From Anaerolinea sp. (GTDB lineage Bacteria; Chloroflexota; Anaerolineae; Anaerolineales; Anaerolineaceae): a DNA stretch of 28,881 nucleotides. The stretch covers positions 1 through 28,881 of the forward strand of contig JARKOV010000077.1 of assembly GCA_029975965.1 (NCBI GenBank), written 5' to 3'. Numbering within the stretch: the first letter of the stretch is position 1; every line of letters starts with the position of its first letter. Positions 21,862 to 28,855 of this stretch are shown one piece after another. The translations under genes and the position numbers were made by a program. The notes below the pieces were generated by a model. The model saw only the letters and a program-made list of their open reading frames with translations. It made no database searches and was not told the origin of the DNA.

Positions 21862-22700
21862 TCGGTTTTCTTCCGTTTGAATTTTTCAGACAAGGCCGCC
21901 GCACCGGGCCCAAGATAAGCCTCGACGACGCGCGGATTGGCCTGGATCTCAGCAGGGGTTCCTCGGGCGATAACCTCACCAAAGTCCATGACGGTGATGT
22001 ATTCGCAGATTCCCATCACCACGCGCATCTGGTGCTCGATTAACAGGATGGTCAGGTTGAAGCGCTCGCGGATGAAGTGGATCAGGTCCATCAAGGAGAC
22101 CGTCTCAGCCGGGTTCATGCCTGCGGCGGGTTCGTCGAGGAGCAGGAGCTGCGGGTTGGCCGCCAGCGCGCGGGCGATCTCCAGGCGGCGCTGCTCACCG
22201 TAAGGCAGGTTGCTGGCGATCTCGCCCTGGCGGTCTTCCAGGCTGAACACAGCCAGGAAATCCTGCGCGCGCTCGGTCAATTCCCGTTCCTTTTCCTTGA
22301 AACGTGCATTGTGGAGGACCCCATCCATCAGGCTGTAACCCGCATGCGGGTGATAGGCGATGCGCACGTTGTCCAACACGGTCAGGTTGGGGAACAGGCG
22401 GATGTTTTGGAAGGTGCGCGCGATGCCCATCTGGTTGATCTTGAAGGGCTCTAACCCGGATATTTCCTGGTCGCAAAAAGTGATATTGCCGGTGGTGGGC
22501 ACGTACACGCCGGTGATCATGTTGAACACGGTGGTTCTACCTGCGCCGTTCGGTCCGATCAACCCGTTCAGGTCACCGCGTTGCAGGGTCAGAGAGAAGT
22601 TGTTCACCGCGCGCAGGCCGCCAAACAATTTGCTCAACCCATCTATGCGGAGAATTTCCTCGCAACCCTCCCTGGAGGTGGAAAGCGGTTTATCGCTCAT
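21858..22700 (-). CDS. livG: Branched-chain amino acid ABC transporter ATPase LivG with altered Walker A
   Basis: The protein has 280 residues. Family features are present: LSKLFGGLRAVNNFSLTLQ at the start, GIARTFQNIRLFPNLTVLDN (Q-loop), NLPYGEQRRLEIARALA (signature), LLLLDEPAAGMNPAET (Walker B) and ILLIEHQMRVVM (switch His). Walker A reads GPNGAGRTT: the phosphate-binding lysine is Arg55, codon AGA at 22536-22538, one transition from AAA. GLIGPNGAG around it is normal. Either the second ATP site is weakened, Arg is tolerated, or the base is an error. The gene overlaps livM and livF by 4 nt on either side. Confidence 0.93.
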   Translation of the reverse strand: MSDKPLSTSREGCEEILRIDGLSKLFGGLRAVNNFSLTLQRGDLNGLIGPNGAGRTTVFNMITGVYVPTTGNITFCDQEISGLEPFKINQMGIARTFQNIRLFPNLTVLDNVRIAYHPHAGYSLMDGVLHNARFKEKERELTERAQDFLAVFSLEDRQGEIASNLPYGEQRRLEIARALAANPQLLLLDEPAAGMNPAETVSLMDLIHFIRERFNLTILLIEHQMRVVMGICEYITVMDFGEVIARGTPAEIQANPRVVEAYLGPGAAALSEKFKRKKTE

Positions 22701-23968
22701 GATCCAACCTCCTCAACGGCAACAGATGATTCCGAGGGCCTGGGTTGGGCTTTTGTGCGCAGCGGCGGAAGGATCTGGCGCAGGAAGGGTATCTCAAAAT
22801 TGCCAAACAGGCCATTGGGTTTTAACAGCATCATGATCAAGAGCAGAAGCGGGTAGACGACGAAGCGCCAGGTTTCGAAACCTTGCGGCAAGATGAGCCG
22901 CAAGAAGCCCTCCAAAACCAGCGCCCAGGCAAATGAAGCGAATACCGTGCCGGTCACGCTGCCCAATCCGCCGAAGACGACGATGATCATCGGGTCGAAA
23001 GATTTGATAAAGTTGAACGTGTCTGGGTGGAGGAAGCCGTTGATATGGGCATACAAGCCGCCAGCCAGGCCCGCGAAGAGCGAGCCAAGGACGAAGGTGA
23101 GGGTCTTGTAGTGACTCACGTCGATGCCCATGGCCTTTGCGGCAATTTCATCTTCGCGAATGGAGACAATCGCCCGCCCGGTGCTGGACTGCAACAGGTT
23201 GCGTGTCACGATGACCACCAGGATCAAGAAGAACATCACCCAGAACCAACTGGTCACCTTGGGAATGCCGATCATCCCGCGCGCGCCTTTCATCTCTTCA
23301 AAACCGAGCAGCGTGTCGGAATTGTCCAGGAGCACCTTGATGATGATGGTGAAGCCGAGGGTGGCGATGCCGAAGTAATCGGAGCCAAGGGTGAGGATCG
23401 GCAGGCCGAAGAGAAAGCTCACCTCGGCTGCCAGCAACCCGCCGATCAGCACGGCCAGGATGAAAATGATCGTGGACGAAATCGACGCAGGCAGGGCGTT
23501 GAAAAGGCCGTTCAGCGGACCGGCGACGACGCGACCCAGTTGCACCGCAGCAATGGTCAGGCCGACGGTGGCGATCAGGTAAACCGCAAAAGCCGAGAGC
23601 GTGTCCAACCCGCGGATCCGGCTCAGGGCGCGGTAGAGAAGCAGAATCGCGCCGCCGACGAGGACCACCGTGAAAAGCAGAACGGTCAGGCCGGCCGTGC
23701 TGTTCTCGTTCGTCCAGCGGTAGGTGATATCGGCAGCGGCGTAGGCGCCGATGGCGTAAAATCCCCATTGACCGAGGGAGAATTGTCCGTTGAAGCCGTA
23801 GATCAGGTTCAGCCCCAGGCTGACGATCGCCATGACCCCGCCGATGCGCAGGATCGTATTCCAGAACGAGGTGAGCACATTCAGGCTGATCAACACCTGC
23901 ACCACGGCAAAAAATGCGATGGCGCCGGCGATGAAATAGAGGGAGTTGCGGTCGAGTTTCTTAAACAT
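22697..23968 (-). CDS. livM: Branched-chain amino acid ABC transporter permease LivM
   Basis: The protein has 423 residues, long for LivM, with about ten membrane helices. NLIYGFNGQFSLGQWGFYAIGAYAAA is the permease opening conserved in LivM. YFGIATLGFTIIIKVLLDNS and the coupling loop SIREDEIAAKAMGIDVSHYK (the EAA-like contact with the ATPases) follow. PMIIVVFGGLGSVTGTVFAS is the conserved C-terminal motif. The last 30 residues (PLRTKAQPRPSESSVAVEEV) form a polar tail. It starts 3 nt after the livH stop. Confidence 0.93.
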   Translation of the reverse strand: MFKKLDRNSLYFIAGAIAFFAVVQVLISLNVLTSFWNTILRIGGVMAIVSLGLNLIYGFNGQFSLGQWGFYAIGAYAAADITYRWTNENSTAGLTVLLFTVVLVGGAILLLYRALSRIRGLDTLSAFAVYLIATVGLTIAAVQLGRVVAGPLNGLFNALPASISSTIIFILAVLIGGLLAAEVSFLFGLPILTLGSDYFGIATLGFTIIIKVLLDNSDTLLGFEEMKGARGMIGIPKVTSWFWVMFFLILVVIVTRNLLQSSTGRAIVSIREDEIAAKAMGIDVSHYKTLTFVLGSLFAGLAGGLYAHINGFLHPDTFNFIKSFDPMIIVVFGGLGSVTGTVFASFAWALVLEGFLRLILPQGFETWRFVVYPLLLLIMMLLKPNGLFGNFEIPFLRQILPPLRTKAQPRPSESSVAVEEVGS

Positions 23969-23971
23969 AGG

Positions 23972-25099
23972 TTACGCTTTCTCCCGCTGCGCCTCGCCAA
24001 AAATACCGGTTGGACGGACGAGTAGCACGACAATGAGGATGGTGAAGGCGATAGCATCGCGCATGGGCGTGGAGATGTAAGCGGCGCTGAGCACCTCGGC
24101 CTGGCCCATGATCAATGCGCCGACCAGAGCGCCTGGGATGCTGCCAATCCCGCCCAGAACGGCCGCGACGAACGCTTTGAGGCCCGGAATGATGCCCATC
24201 CAGAAGAAAACCTGCGGGAAGGCGATCGCATAGAGCATCCCGGCGGCACCCGCCAGCGCGGCGCCCAGCGCAAATGTGATCGAGATGATGAGATCGACAT
24301 TGATGCCCATTAATCGGGCGGTCTGCTTGTCGTAGGCAACGGCACGCATGGCTTTGCCAATCTTCGTGTTACGCACAATGTACTGCAGGAGAATGAGCAA
24401 GGAGATCGAGACAATAATAATAATTGCCATGATGTTCGAGAAAATGACGCTGTTTTCGGGAATCCCCTGGCCGCCCTGGAGGGCATTAATACCCTGACCA
24501 TTGACCACCCAGGTAGTTACCTCGAATGGGCGTTTGTAGGTGATGAAGTTTGGCGTGAACACAAAATTCAATGCGCCAAAATATTCCAGGAAGAAGGATA
24601 CACCGATGGCCGTGATCAGAGCCGAAATCCGCGGTGCGTTCCGAAGAGGTTTATAGGCCACCCGCTCAATGGTGATCGCGACCAGCGCGCAAATGGCCAT
24701 CGACAAAATGATGACGGTGATCGAACCGATACCAATGGATAGCCCCGGCGAAAGGTTGGGAAAGACCCGCGACGGCCAGGTGTGCAATTCGACCCGGGAG
24801 ATGGCGTAAAAGCTCATAAAAGCGCCCACCATGAACACATCCCCGTGCGCGAAGTTGATCAAACGGACGATTCCGTAGACCATCGTGTAGCCCAGGGCGA
24901 TCAAGGCGTACACAAATCCGAGCTGTAACCCATTGATGACTTGCTGCAGGAAGAGAGTCGGGTTGGTCAGCAAGGCGGCGCCGATGCGCCAGACCACCAG
25001 ACCGACCAACAGCACGAGCAACAGGATGCTGAGAATTTTCCTGCGCACCAGGTAGTCGAGGATGGAAGGGGTTGAAGAAACCGAGTTAGGTGAATTCAT
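23972..25099 (-). CDS. livH: Branched-chain amino acid ABC transporter permease LivH
   Basis: The protein has 375 residues from ATG 25099. A polar start and one additional helix (RKILSILLLVLLVGLVVWRI) precede the standard LivH domain. That domain begins LFLQQVINGLQLGFVYALIA and continues VYGIVRLINFAHGDVFMVGA. The coupling loop is MRAVAYDKQTARLMGINVDL; FVAAVLGGIGSIPGALVGAL and the ending LLVRPTGIFGEAQREKA are typical. The upstream in-frame start at 25174 lies within a 25-bp hairpin and is rejected; GGGG about 8 nt before 25099 is the best ribosome site. The 180-nt gap to livJ contains two hairpins. Confidence 0.92.
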   Translation of the reverse strand: MNSPNSVSSTPSILDYLVRRKILSILLLVLLVGLVVWRIGAALLTNPTLFLQQVINGLQLGFVYALIALGYTMVYGIVRLINFAHGDVFMVGAFMSFYAISRVELHTWPSRVFPNLSPGLSIGIGSITVIILSMAICALVAITIERVAYKPLRNAPRISALITAIGVSFFLEYFGALNFVFTPNFITYKRPFEVTTWVVNGQGINALQGGQGIPENSVIFSNIMAIIIIVSISLLILLQYIVRNTKIGKAMRAVAYDKQTARLMGINVDLIISITFALGAALAGAAGMLYAIAFPQVFFWMGIIPGLKAFVAAVLGGIGSIPGALVGALIMGQAEVLSAAYISTPMRDAIAFTILIVVLLVRPTGIFGEAQREKA

Positions 25100-25132
25100 G
25101 CATAACCCCAGACTAGTTGCGATATTAAAAAC

Positions 25133-25186
25133 CCCGAAATTGATGTGCTTGCGGGTGCCCGCACCTGCAAGCACATCAATTTCGGG
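25133..25186. repeat. 25-bp hairpin between livJ and livH
   Basis: The arms 25133-25157 and 25162-25186 are complementary at all 25 positions, with one G-U pair on the plus-strand RNA, around a CCCG loop. The core GCGGGTG/CACCTGC equals that of the aspS-leader hairpin. In the liv mRNA it would protect or separate the livJ message. Confidence 0.8.
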
Positions 25187-25234
25187 AGACAGTTACGAAG
25201 GAATTGCGTTGACTCGATCAATGTTTTTTCTACA

Positions 25235-25261
25235 AGAGGGGCGGGAAGAACCCGCCCCTCT
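25235..25261 (-). terminator. Hairpin just downstream of livJ (attenuator or mRNA-stability element)
   Basis: AGAGGGGCGGG (25235-25245) pairs with CCCGCCCCTCT (25251-25261) around loop AAGAA. On the minus strand the stem is not followed by a good T-run, so partial termination or RNase protection is likelier than full termination. It lies 18 nt after the livJ stop, as often seen for abundant binding proteins. Confidence 0.6.
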
Positions 25262-25279
25262 AAACGAGCATACTGGCGC

Positions 25280-26416
25280 TTATGGAGCGACCGAGGCAGC
25301 GAACGAGATTTTGTCGTCTGCTACGGAAAGCACGACTGCGCTCTTGACCGGGTTGTGCTGAGCGTCAAAGGTCACTTTACCGGAAACGGCTTCGAACTCG
25401 AGACCAGCCATCGCTTCGGCAACTTTGGTCGGATCATCCACACCGGCTTTCGCGATCGCTGCGATCAGCAGGTTGGTGGCGTCGTAACCCAGCGTGGCGA
25501 GGGCGTCGGGCACCGAGTTGTACTTCTTCTGGTAATTGGCAACCCACTGCTGCACGATCGGGCGGGTGTCTTCCGGAGAGTAGTGGTTCGAGTAGAACCC
25601 ACCGTCGGCAGCGGAAAGGTCGAGGTCGGCGGAATCCCATCCGTCACCGCCCATCATCACCGCGGTCACGCCCTTTTCCTTGGCCTGAGCGCCGACCAGG
25701 TTAATGATGTTGTAGTAATCGGGGACGAAGAGTACTTCGGCGTTCGATTCGGCAACCTTGGTCAGGATGGCGGAAAAGTCGGTGTCGGTCTTGGTGTAAG
25801 ATTCTTTCCCGACGACCGTTCCACCGGCTTCGGTGAAGGCTTTCTCGAAGAATTCGGCCAGGCCGCGGACGTAGTCATTGCCCTGGTCGAACATGATGAA
25901 AGCGGTCTTGAAGCCCTTGGAAAGGGCAAATTTCGCCATCACGGTGCCCTGGAAGGGGTCGATGAAGCAGGCGCGGAAGACGTACTTCTTGGTCGTGCCA
26001 TCGCCGTTCAGCGTGACCGTGGGATTGGTCGAGGTGGGGCTGATCTGAACGACCTGGTTCTTTTCGGCGATTTCGGAGATCGGAATGGAAGCGCTGGAGC
26101 AAACTTCGCCAACAATGTAGTGGACTTTATCCTGCTCGATCACTTTATTCGCCGCATTGACAGCCGGATCAGGGGTGCACTGGCTGTCGGCTACTACGGC
26201 CTCGATCTGCTTACCGAGCACGCCACCTTTGGCATTGGCTTCTTCGATCGCCAGCAGGGCGCCATCGCGGGTCGACACGCCGAAGGTCGGCACTGGACCG
26301 CTCAATGGGGCCAGAATGGCGATTTTGATCGTTCCACCGCCGGTCGCGCCGGGCTGGCATGCAGTTACCAGCATGGCTACGATCAATAGAGCAAATACAG
26401 CGACACGGGTCTTCAT
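25280..26416 (-). CDS. livJ: Branched-chain amino acid ABC transporter substrate-binding lipoprotein
   Basis: The protein has 378 residues from ATG 26416, with AAAGGAGG 10 nt before it. The signal peptide MKTRVAVFALLIVAMLVTAC ends in lipobox VTAC, so Cys20 is lipidated and anchors the protein outside the membrane. The mature domain IKIAILAPLSGPVPTFG opens a Leu/Ile/Val-binding type I periplasmic fold. DGALLAIEEANAKGGVLG, IVGEVCSSASIPISEIAEKN and QISPTSTNPTVT line the ligand cleft, and FIMFDQGNDYVRGLAEFFEK follows. Cys residues at CTPDP and CSSAS may form a disulfide. The ligand is inferred from the family; related proteins bind amides or aromatic compounds. An in-frame TTG at 26506 is not supported. 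Confidence 0.94.
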   Translation of the reverse strand: MKTRVAVFALLIVAMLVTACQPGATGGGTIKIAILAPLSGPVPTFGVSTRDGALLAIEEANAKGGVLGKQIEAVVADSQCTPDPAVNAANKVIEQDKVHYIVGEVCSSASIPISEIAEKNQVVQISPTSTNPTVTLNGDGTTKKYVFRACFIDPFQGTVMAKFALSKGFKTAFIMFDQGNDYVRGLAEFFEKAFTEAGGTVVGKESYTKTDTDFSAILTKVAESNAEVLFVPDYYNIINLVGAQAKEKGVTAVMMGGDGWDSADLDLSAADGGFYSNHYSPEDTRPIVQQWVANYQKKYNSVPDALATLGYDATNLLIAAIAKAGVDDPTKVAEAMAGLEFEAVSGKVTFDAQHNPVKSAVVLSVADDKISFAASVAP

Positions 26417-26498
26417 AACAGAAATTCCTCCTTTGGATGATGAACCAAACTTACTGCTACTGCAAAAAACCGGTTGCGACATAACATTTGATGAAAGC

Positions 26499-26528
26499 GA
26501 TAACAAGAGAAACGTTATCTCTGTTATC
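26499..26528 (-). promoter_or_regulatory. Leader hairpin next to the orphan Shine-Dalgarno
   Basis: GATAACAAGAGA (26499-26510) pairs with TCTCTGTTATC (26518-26528) with one bulged base. In the RNA it begins 8 nt after the orphan AAAGGAGG, where an initiating ribosome would sit. Confidence 0.55.
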
Positions 26529-26578
26529 CGGCGTCACCTCCTTTCGAAGCGCAGCTAAAGTTAATATTTCAGTTAACG

Positions 26579-26635
26579 GGTAATTTTGGGCTGTCGCTTG
26601 CCCCGAGTAACCCGCGGGCTCTACGAAAAATTACC
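26579..26635 (-). promoter_or_regulatory. Closed multi-stem RNA element in the livJ leader
   Basis: A perfect 9-bp stem, GGTAATTTT (26627-26635 read on the minus strand) with AAAATTACC (26579-26587), closes a 39-nt interior. The interior holds GC-rich inner pairings: CCCGCGGG and GGGC with GCCC. The closed-junction shape is typical of ligand- or protein-binding leader RNAs. Confidence 0.5.
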
Positions 26636-26709
26636 TCACGATGCTTATGGCGTTGCGTATTTGGATTGGAAAATCTTGTTTTCGGCGTATGGGTATTAAA
26701 TATTACAAG

Positions 26710-26738
26710 ATGATACGCATGTTTCTATGATTTGTCAA
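26710..26738 (-). promoter_or_regulatory. Strong promoter of the liv operon
   Basis: On the minus strand a perfect TTGACA (26733-26738) and TATCAT (26710-26715) are 17 bp apart, the best promoter in the window. It lies 32 bp after the sirtuin stop on the same strand; no terminator separates them. Confidence 0.8.
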
Positions 26739-26769
26739 TAGAGTTATCGAGGGAGATTTCTGGCCGCAA

Positions 26770-27525
26770 CTACATGCCCGCCAGCATCGGCAACGCTACT
26801 GCCACGTCCATCGGCAATACAACTTCTGCTCGAGCATCCAGAAAGGTGGAGGAGAGGTTGACCACGATGACATTTGCGCCATTCGAAGCTGCCATTTCAG
26901 GCAGGTTGGCGGCGGGCCACACCTCCAGCGAAGAACCCACAACGAGCATCACATCAGCTCGCAGGCAGTATCTTTCGGCGGCGCGCCATACCTGCTGTGG
27001 CAGCATTTCCTCGAAAAGCACAACATCTGGCTTCAAGATCGCTGCGCACGTTGGGCAGTGCGGAATAAGGCCATCTTCCAGTTGGGATCTAAAATCTAGC
27101 GAGGCATATTGCTTCTGGCAGGCGGTGCAGGTCATCGATTCGATCGTCCCGTGCAGCTCGAACACTTTTCGCGATCCTGCTCGCTGGTGAAGGCCGTCGA
27201 TGTTTTGGGTGATAATTGCCTTTAATTGACCATTGGACTCGAGTTGCGCCAGCGCCCGATGCGCCGGATTGGGGCTCGATTTCCAAATCTGGCACATCAA
27301 CGGGCGTTTCCATTCCCAGAATCGCTCGGGATGGTGGCGAAAGGTGGTGAGGGAGGCGACTTCCATTGGGTCGTACTGCTCCCAGAGACCGGAGCCTTTT
27401 GAGCGGAAGTCCGGGATTCCAGAAGGAGTCGAGATTCCCGCCCCGGTGAAAGCAACCAGAGCGGTAGCGTGTTGGATCAGGTTGCGGGCGTGGTCGATCT
27501 TCTGCTGCAGGTCGGTCGGGATCAT
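26770..27525 (-). CDS. cobB: NAD-dependent protein deacylase (sirtuin, Sir2 family)
   Basis: The protein has 251 residues. VAFTGAGISTPSGIPDFRS binds NAD. TQNIDGLHQRAGS contains the conserved QNID (107-110). FELHG supplies the catalytic His125. The zinc site is CTAC (133 and 136) and CPTC (157 and 160). KPDVVLFEE and VVGSSLEVWPAANLP complete the Rossmann part. It removes acyl groups from lysines, yielding O-acyl-ADP-ribose and nicotinamide. The Tyr/Arg pair that marks desuccinylases (class III) is not seen, so deacetylation is likeliest. It starts within the stop of the receiver-CpaE gene (ATGA overlap) with no ribosome site of its own, so translation is coupled. Confidence 0.94.
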   Translation of the reverse strand: MIPTDLQQKIDHARNLIQHATALVAFTGAGISTPSGIPDFRSKGSGLWEQYDPMEVASLTTFRHHPERFWEWKRPLMCQIWKSSPNPAHRALAQLESNGQLKAIITQNIDGLHQRAGSRKVFELHGTIESMTCTACQKQYASLDFRSQLEDGLIPHCPTCAAILKPDVVLFEEMLPQQVWRAAERYCLRADVMLVVGSSLEVWPAANLPEMAASNGANVIVVNLSSTFLDARAEVVLPMDVAVALPMLAGM

Positions 27526-28667
27526 ACCGAAACGCGTTCCGCGATGGCCTCTGCCAGCCGGCTGTATTGCAGGCTCAGCATACCGCCAATCTGCACCTGG
27601 ATCATGGGCAGGTTTCGCGTCGCCGCCTGGAAGGCGACCTCAGGAGCCGGTGGAATGACCTGCGATACCGGCATGCCGAGGGCTTCTTGAATCTGGGTGA
27701 CCGACATCTGCACGTCGGCGCGGATGCGATTCACGCTGACCAGCGTGATAGGCTTGGTGTTTCCAAACCCGCGCTGCTTTAAATCGTCGATCAAGAGCCG
27801 GGTGCGGTTGATCGTGCCAGGGAAGGGTTCGGTCACTACGATCATTTCTTTGCACAGGTTTAAAATCTCTTCGTAAGCCAGGTGCGTGTTCAGCCCGATG
27901 TCCAGGAGGGTGAGGCGCGCCATCAAAGATAGATGGTCAACCACCGCCTCGATGTTGGCGATGTTTTTGATCAGCGCAACATCGCGTGAATAAGGGGAAG
28001 CCAGCAAGAGGCGAATGCCGTAGGGCACACGCATCAGCTCATTCTCGATCGTCGAAGTGCTGATATCGTTGGGGTTCATTCGCAACAGGTTGTTGAGGCC
28101 TTCCTGGCCTGCCAATCCGAGCTCGGTGCCCCAACTTCCTTGCCCGGGACGCAACTCAGCCGCAATGACGTCTTGTTTGGTGTTCTGGTAATAGTTGATC
28201 CCCAGGTTCAGCACCAGGGAGGAGACTCCCAGGCCGCCTTTGGCGGCCATGACGCCGATGGTGTAGCCGCGCTCTAACGGGGTGCCTTCGCGGCCCTTGT
28301 TGCGCGATAAGATCGCGCGCATGTGCGCGGTCAGTTCCGCGGGATGGATCGGCTTGGTGAGGTAATCGTCTGCGCCTGACTCGTAGCCGGCGATCTTGTC
28401 TTCCACCTGGGCGCGGGCAGTGAACATCAGGATCGGGATGCCGGTGGTTTCGGGTTCTTTGCGCAGCGTGCGCGCCACCGAAAAGCCGTCGACGTCTGGC
28501 ATCATCACGTCCAGGAGGATCAGGTCAGGATTTTCGCTGCGCGCCATGCCGATCGCCTGAGTGCCGTTGGAGGCGGCCAGGATTTTATATCCCTGGCGTT
28601 CCAGCATCAAGCCCACCAGGCGGAGGGTCTGCACATCATCGTCGACGATCAATATTTTCTCTGCCAT
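27522..28667 (-). CDS. Response-regulator receiver fused to a CpaE/MinD-like ATPase domain
   Basis: The protein has 381 residues from ATG 28667, with GAGGGG 6 nt before. Residues 1-122 are a complete receiver: acidic pocket DDD at 9-11, phospho-acceptor Asp53 in LILLDVMMP, Thr83 and Lys105. Residues 134-381 are a ParA/MinD-type fold starting TIGVMAAKGGLGVSSLVLNL. The signature Lys143 is present but the P-loop lysine position is Val148, as in CpaE/TadZ proteins. LTLLDIGLNTHLAYEEIL is the Walker B region and TEPFPGTINRTRLLIDDL follows. CpaE-type proteins place pilus or secretion machines at the cell surface. No pilus genes are in the window; the partner gene is the sirtuin. Confidence 0.88.
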   Translation of the reverse strand: MAEKILIVDDDVQTLRLVGLMLERQGYKILAASNGTQAIGMARSENPDLILLDVMMPDVDGFSVARTLRKEPETTGIPILMFTARAQVEDKIAGYESGADDYLTKPIHPAELTAHMRAILSRNKGREGTPLERGYTIGVMAAKGGLGVSSLVLNLGINYYQNTKQDVIAAELRPGQGSWGTELGLAGQEGLNNLLRMNPNDISTSTIENELMRVPYGIRLLLASPYSRDVALIKNIANIEAVVDHLSLMARLTLLDIGLNTHLAYEEILNLCKEMIVVTEPFPGTINRTRLLIDDLKQRGFGNTKPITLVSVNRIRADVQMSVTQIQEALGMPVSQVIPPAPEVAFQAATRNLPMIQVQIGGMLSLQYSRLAEAIAERVSV

Positions 28668-28704
28668 ACCAATCCCCTCTACACGAACTCCGGTTCCCGT
28701 AAAA

Positions 28705-28733
28705 AGTCTAGCATAAATACCGGCGGCTAACAA
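28705..28733 (-). promoter_or_regulatory. Promoter of the receiver-CpaE/sirtuin pair
   Basis: On the minus strand TTGTTA (28728-28733) and TAGACT (28705-28710) are 17 bp apart, and TGC directly before the -10 makes it extended. The predicted leader is about 30 nt. Confidence 0.55.
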
Positions 28734-28785
28734 GCGCCAGGGCTTACAATTGCTTGACAGTCGTCTTTCAGAGCCTGCTCAAGAA

Positions 28786-28855
28786 GATTATGTGATTTGT
28801 TTTCTGGACAATGCGGGCTTTGCCCCGCATTGTCCAGAACAATTGAAACATAATC
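28786..28855. repeat. 70-nt long hairpin upstream of the receiver-CpaE gene
   Basis: A perfect 16-bp inner stem (28802-28817 with 28824-28839, loop CTTTGC) is enclosed by partly paired arms. These end in the perfect outer repeats GATTATGT (28786-28793) and ACATAATC (28848-28855). The element could be a small palindromic mobile element or the end of an unseen upstream transcript. The flanks 28734-28785 and 28856-28881 show nothing recognisable. Confidence 0.65.

Larger units (their letters stand above)
26417..26703 (-). other. Structured leader of about 287 nt before livJ
   Basis: This is the whole interval between the livJ start and the predicted transcription start. It has no ORF with a plausible start. 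It contains a closed multi-stem element (26579-26635), an A/T-rich hairpin (26499-26528), and an orphan Shine-Dalgarno AAAGGAGG (26537-26544) identical to the real livJ one. I do not recognise a known riboswitch class. Confidence 0.6.

Noticed and set aside
23027..24025. 332-codon plus-strand frame opposite livM
   Set aside because: It is the antisense of livM/livH coding sequence, extremely polar and motif-free.
26416..26506. Extended livJ start at the in-frame TTG (26506)
   Set aside because: It would put 30 polar residues before the lipoprotein signal peptide; the ATG at 26416 has a perfect ribosome site.
26579..26635. Known riboswitch class for the livJ leader element
   Set aside because: I compared it from memory with TPP, cobalamin, glycine, lysine, SAM, guanidine and glutamine motifs and found no matching conserved core.
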